A stretch of DNA of 64,000 nt, from contig JAIXWY010000005.1 of the NCBI GenBank assembly GCA_027490995.1, positions 124,001 to 188,000 on the forward strand. Reading direction: 5' to 3'. The notes below the pieces were generated by a model. It saw nothing but the letters and a program-made list of their open reading frames with translations. It was not told where the DNA came from and made no database searches. This DNA comes from Opitutaceae bacterium. Its GTDB lineage: Bacteria > Verrucomicrobiota > Verrucomicrobiia > Opitutales > Opitutaceae. Position numbers and translations under genes: made by a program. Shown piece by piece: positions 61,257 through 64,000 of the stretch. Position 1 is the stretch's first letter; every line of letters starts with the position of its first letter.

Positions 61257-62321
61257 CTACGCGATCAACCCACTCCCCGCTTCCAGCGCGGCGAAGACGT
61301 GCGGCTCAAGGCCACTCTCGGCCAGCGCGCGCGACAAGGCGTGCACGGGTTCATCGCGCCCCTCGTCAGTGAGCTGGAACGTCCCCCAATGCATCCCTAC
61401 GCTGCGGCGCGCGCCGAGCAGCCGGTGCACCGTCACGGCCTCCGCCGGGTTACAGTGCTGCCCTGCCATGAACCAGCGCGGTTCGTACGCACCGATTGGA
61501 ATCGCCGCGAGATCCGGCTCGCCCGCGCGCGAACGGATTTCCGAAAAGAGCGCGTCATTCGCCGCCGTGTCGCCGGCAAAAAAGAACGACCGCGCTCCCG
61601 AACGCACCATGAATCCACCCCAGAGGCGGCCATTGCGAATGCCGGTCGCGCGGTTGCTCCAGTGCTGTGCGGGGGTCACCATGACCTCCACGCCGCCAGG
61701 CAGCGCGGTGGATTGCCACCAGTCGAGCTCCACAATCGCGTCGCGCGAAAAGCCCGCTTCGCGGAGCAGGTCGCCATTCGCGAGCGGTGTGATCACGCGC
61801 GGCACGCCGCCTGCCGCAAGGCGTCGCAGCGTCGGCAGATCGCAGTGGTCGTAATGATCGTGGCTGAGCAGGATCGCGTCGACGCGGGGCAAACGCGCCA
61901 ACGGCACCCCAGGTGCCTGCACGCGCTTCGGACCATACCAGCTCACCGGACTCACCCGATCGCTCCAGACCGGATCCGTGAGCAACACGGTGCCGCCGAG
62001 ATCCACGACGAACGACGCGTGACCCACCGCCGTGATCGCCAAGGGACCACGCAAGGGGTCCGTCGGAGTCACCGGTACCGATTCCGGCCACGGCACCGGA
62101 TCGGCTTGGAGTTTCCAACGCAGCACATCGCCCCACGTGCGATTGACGTGCTGGCGCGGGTTGCGGAAGACCCGCCCGTCAAAGTGATCGGAAAGAGGGT
62201 AAGGTGACGTCATGGCGCCCACTTCATCCACCGAAGCTCCGGCGATTCGGGGCGTTAGAGAGCTCAACGCCCCGACGGCCAACCCGCGAAGAAAGTCCCG
62301 CCGTCCCGGCATTTTTCCCAT
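61257..62321 (-). CDS. Metallo-beta-lactamase-fold hydrolase (NAPE-PLD/UlaG-like)
   Basis: A 354-residue exported metallohydrolase with a Tat-type leader (PGRRDFLRGLAVGALSSL, about 4-22). The zinc motif is LLSHDHYDHCD (HxHxDH), followed by the later AQHWSNRATG and FFFAGDTAAND ligands, and GMHWGTFQLTDEG near the end. The fold and the TGxHxF-like pattern match NAPE-phospholipase D and UlaG-type proteins. The ATG at 62321 is chosen; a second ATG (62312) and a longer frame exist. Substrate unknown. It follows the outer-membrane-like gene on the same strand, 7 bases later. Confidence 0.86.
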   Translation of the reverse strand: MGKMPGRRDFLRGLAVGALSSLTPRIAGASVDEVGAMTSPYPLSDHFDGRVFRNPRQHVNRTWGDVLRWKLQADPVPWPESVPVTPTDPLRGPLAITAVGHASFVVDLGGTVLLTDPVWSDRVSPVSWYGPKRVQAPGVPLARLPRVDAILLSHDHYDHCDLPTLRRLAAGGVPRVITPLANGDLLREAGFSRDAIVELDWWQSTALPGGVEVMVTPAQHWSNRATGIRNGRLWGGFMVRSGARSFFFAGDTAANDALFSEIRSRAGEPDLAAIPIGAYEPRWFMAGQHCNPAEAVTVHRLLGARRSVGMHWGTFQLTDEGRDEPVHALSRALAESGLEPHVFAALEAGSGLIA

Positions 62322-62328
62322 CTCCGGT

Positions 62329-63276
62329 TCAAAAGCGCGTCGAGAGCTCGACGTGCCAGAAGGATGCACCGTCGGTCTTCACCTCCAGCCCACGCTCGTA
62401 ATAGTCAAACCGGCGGTCCACCACCCATCCACCCTCGATCTCGAGCGAGACGGTCTCGGTCAACGCCCAGCGCACGCCGGCACCTGCGCGGATCTCCTGA
62501 TAGTCAACGTACGTGTCGCGCAGGGAAATGGTCCCGGCGGACTGCAGACGTGGATCATCAATCGCGAAGCCGCCGCCCTGCAGGGAGCCGCCGCCGAAGA
62601 GTTCGATCCCCTTGCGGACCGTGTACACCGCCTCGGTGCGCGGGGCGCCCAGCGACACCCTCCACTCCGGCGCCGGCTGCCAGCGGAGTCCGGCGACTGG
62701 AAGAATCGAGTTATCGGAGAAGGCATCAAACCGCAGGCCCACCGCAACCGAGAAGGTGGGGCTGATCTTACGCGTACCCAGCAACAGACCAGGCGCATTA
62801 AAGCCGTCCGATCCAGGCGACGAACCGGCGGAGTAGAAGCCCGGCGAGACCGTCAGCGACACCATCCAGTCACCATCCAACGCCATCGCGCCAGCGAGGT
62901 CGATCGCGGCTCCGCGGAGCTTTTCCGGGACCGGCAGCGTGGACGATACGCCGATCGACGGTTTCGTCACCGGCGCGTCGACGGAATACTGCTCCCAAGT
63001 TCCGCCCACCGACGCGAACACCCCAGGCCGGAGCACGCGGGTGGTCTTGCCGGACAAGCTCCATGCGTCGACGGCAACCGTTCCCACCGCCGAGCGGCCA
63101 AGCAGATCCGCATCAGATGCGGCCGAGTGCGAAAACGAGACTTCAAGCGACGACGCCGGACCGCGACCGGCGGGCTGGGCCCAAACCGGCGAGGCGATGA
63201 CGGCAGCAAGGCACGCCACGACTGAGCCGCGAAGGGCAAGCGAGCGCACGGAGGGGAGGAAAACAGGTGAGGCCAT
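62329..63276 (-). CDS. Outer-membrane beta-barrel-like protein, unknown function
   Basis: A 315-residue exported protein with a signal peptide (about 1-33, VIASPVWAQPA) and alternating beta-strands through its length, ending in Phe (HVELSTRF), the outer-membrane insertion signature. It contains VGLRFDAFSDNSILPVAGLRW and similar amphipathic strands. It resembles DUF6268-type proteins. No substrate is evident. It is divergent from rsmD and 7 bases before the metallohydrolase, so the two are probably one transcript. Confidence 0.7.
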   Translation of the reverse strand: MASPVFLPSVRSLALRGSVVACLAAVIASPVWAQPAGRGPASSLEVSFSHSAASDADLLGRSAVGTVAVDAWSLSGKTTRVLRPGVFASVGGTWEQYSVDAPVTKPSIGVSSTLPVPEKLRGAAIDLAGAMALDGDWMVSLTVSPGFYSAGSSPGSDGFNAPGLLLGTRKISPTFSVAVGLRFDAFSDNSILPVAGLRWQPAPEWRVSLGAPRTEAVYTVRKGIELFGGGSLQGGGFAIDDPRLQSAGTISLRDTYVDYQEIRAGAGVRWALTETVSLEIEGGWVVDRRFDYYERGLEVKTDGASFWHVELSTRF

Positions 63277-63399
63277 GATTGATTAACTCGCACTATATTC
63301 CGCGGATTGCATTTGGCGACTACTCCGGCAGCTTTTCTGCATGGGCGTCACGTTCGATCCTCCTCCCCTGCTCGCGTCTCCTTCGGCCGGGAGAACCGC

Positions 63400-63990
63400 A
63401 TGAGGATCAGCGGCGGTGCGGCGCGGGGAATTCCGCTGTCGGTCCCTTCCGGCGACGCGGTGCGACCCGCGACGGACGGATTGCGCCAAGCTCTCTTTTC
63501 GAGCCTCGCGCCACGGATCGCCGGCGCGCGATTCGTGGATCTGTTCGCGGGCAGTGGTGCCTACGGCCTCGAAGCGCTGAGCCGGGGGGCGGAGTCGGGC
63601 ATCTTCGTGGAACGCCACGCCCGCACTGCCGGACTGATCCGGCAAAACCTCGCCGCCGTCGCGCGCAGCCTGCGTCGCGAACCGCGCGATCTCGGCGAGA
63701 TTGTTGCCGCCGACGCGGTGACGTGGAGCCCGCGTCCAGGGACGCCGCCGGCCGACCTCGTGTTCATCGATCCGCCCTATGAAGTGATCCCTGAACTCGC
63801 CCCGCGGCTCTTCGCGTCGGTGGCGGGCTGGCTGCCGCCCGGTGGAGATCCGCTCCTCGTGTTTGAAACGCCAGGAGAACTGACGCTCGCCGATCCCCGT
63901 TGGGTCGCGGTGAAGCGCATCGGCGGCACCGGGGCGCGTCAACCCGGCGTGACCCTCTTCCGCCGCGCGCCGGGTTTACGCGAAGCCTGA
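63400..63990 (+). CDS. rsmD: 16S rRNA (guanine-966-N2) methyltransferase RsmD
   Basis: A 196-residue methyltransferase that methylates G966 of 16S rRNA. The N-terminus MRISGGAARGIPLSVPSGDAVRPATDGLRQALF is typical in its order of motifs. SAM motif FVDLFAGSGAYGLEALSRGA (about 46-65) and the catalytic DPPY in LVFIDPPYEVI (about 122-132) are present. ATG 63400 is chosen over an upstream extension. It ends ten bases before the end of the window. Confidence 0.94.
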   Translation: MRISGGAARGIPLSVPSGDAVRPATDGLRQALFSSLAPRIAGARFVDLFAGSGAYGLEALSRGAESGIFVERHARTAGLIRQNLAAVARSLRREPRDLGEIVAADAVTWSPRPGTPPADLVFIDPPYEVIPELAPRLFASVAGWLPPGGDPLLVFETPGELTLADPRWVAVKRIGGTGARQPGVTLFRRAPGLREA

Positions 63991-64000
63991 GTCCGCGCGC

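Overview
The window looks like chromosome from a GC-rich, Gram-negative member of the Verrucomicrobiota, most likely Opitutaceae. The reasons are: a TonB-dependent receptor with the LSPF..EGY plug leader seen in that family; a PVC-type beta-propeller dehydrogenase ending in a c-type heme motif; Tat-exported Gfo/Idh/MocA, TIM-barrel and DUF1080 genes; an HPr kinase beside LPS-export genes; and an ExbB-ExbD-ExbD-TonB-TPR operon. Most start codons lack a Shine-Dalgarno sequence and are preceded by pyrimidine-rich stretches. Gene families were assigned by reading the translations; no database search was run.

Layout. 0.2-0.6 kb: three tRNAs (Lys, Thr, Gln). 1-5.8 kb: envelope-energisation operon (ExbB, two ExbDs, TonB, TPR lipoprotein-like or periplasmic protein, two anchored coiled-coil paralogues), closed by a strong terminator. 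5.9-12.3 kb: fused alpha/beta E1 dehydrogenase, then KdsC-LptC-LptA-LptB (Kdo synthesis and LPS export), HprK and RNase PH. 12.4-15.2 kb: a lone CII-like DNA-binding protein and sucCD. 15.5-18.3 kb: serine beta-lactamase-fold hydrolase, SRP RNA, and an ECF sigma operon with a CpxP/Spy-like protein. 18.7-27.8 kb: leuA, LptF/G permease, rlmN, and a Gld-type ABC export/unknown system with a DUF4340 protein.

27.8-36.7 kb is the most accessory part. A GntR/FCD regulator is divergent from a four-gene operon: TonB-dependent receptor, secreted discoidin-like protein, secreted beta-propeller glycosidase-like protein, and a single polypeptide that joins an amidohydrolase to a class-III aminotransferase. 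Two GGTATACC-type operator sites sit between the regulator and the operon. Sampled stretches have visibly lower GC than the neighbours. This is the best candidate for an undescribed catabolic or uptake system.

36.8-48 kb: metF under a TTGATAT dyad operator, a ThuA-like protein, a triple-domain universal stress protein, a coupled MDR-TPMT-TSUP trio, the PVC dehydrogenase/cytochrome and a peptidase-MA-like protein that has lost both histidines of HExxH. 48-51 kb: Gfo/Idh/MocA, TIM-barrel and DUF1080 genes that fit 3-keto-glycoside metabolism. 51-61 kb: heptose adenylyltransferase, PurN, and a deoxynucleoside salvage neighbourhood (DeoC, an ALDH, a truncated ALDH-like protein, a PfkB kinase, a NatAB-type ABC exporter and a thymidine phosphorylase). 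61-64 kb: metallo-beta-lactamase-fold hydrolase, outer-membrane barrel-like protein, RsmD.
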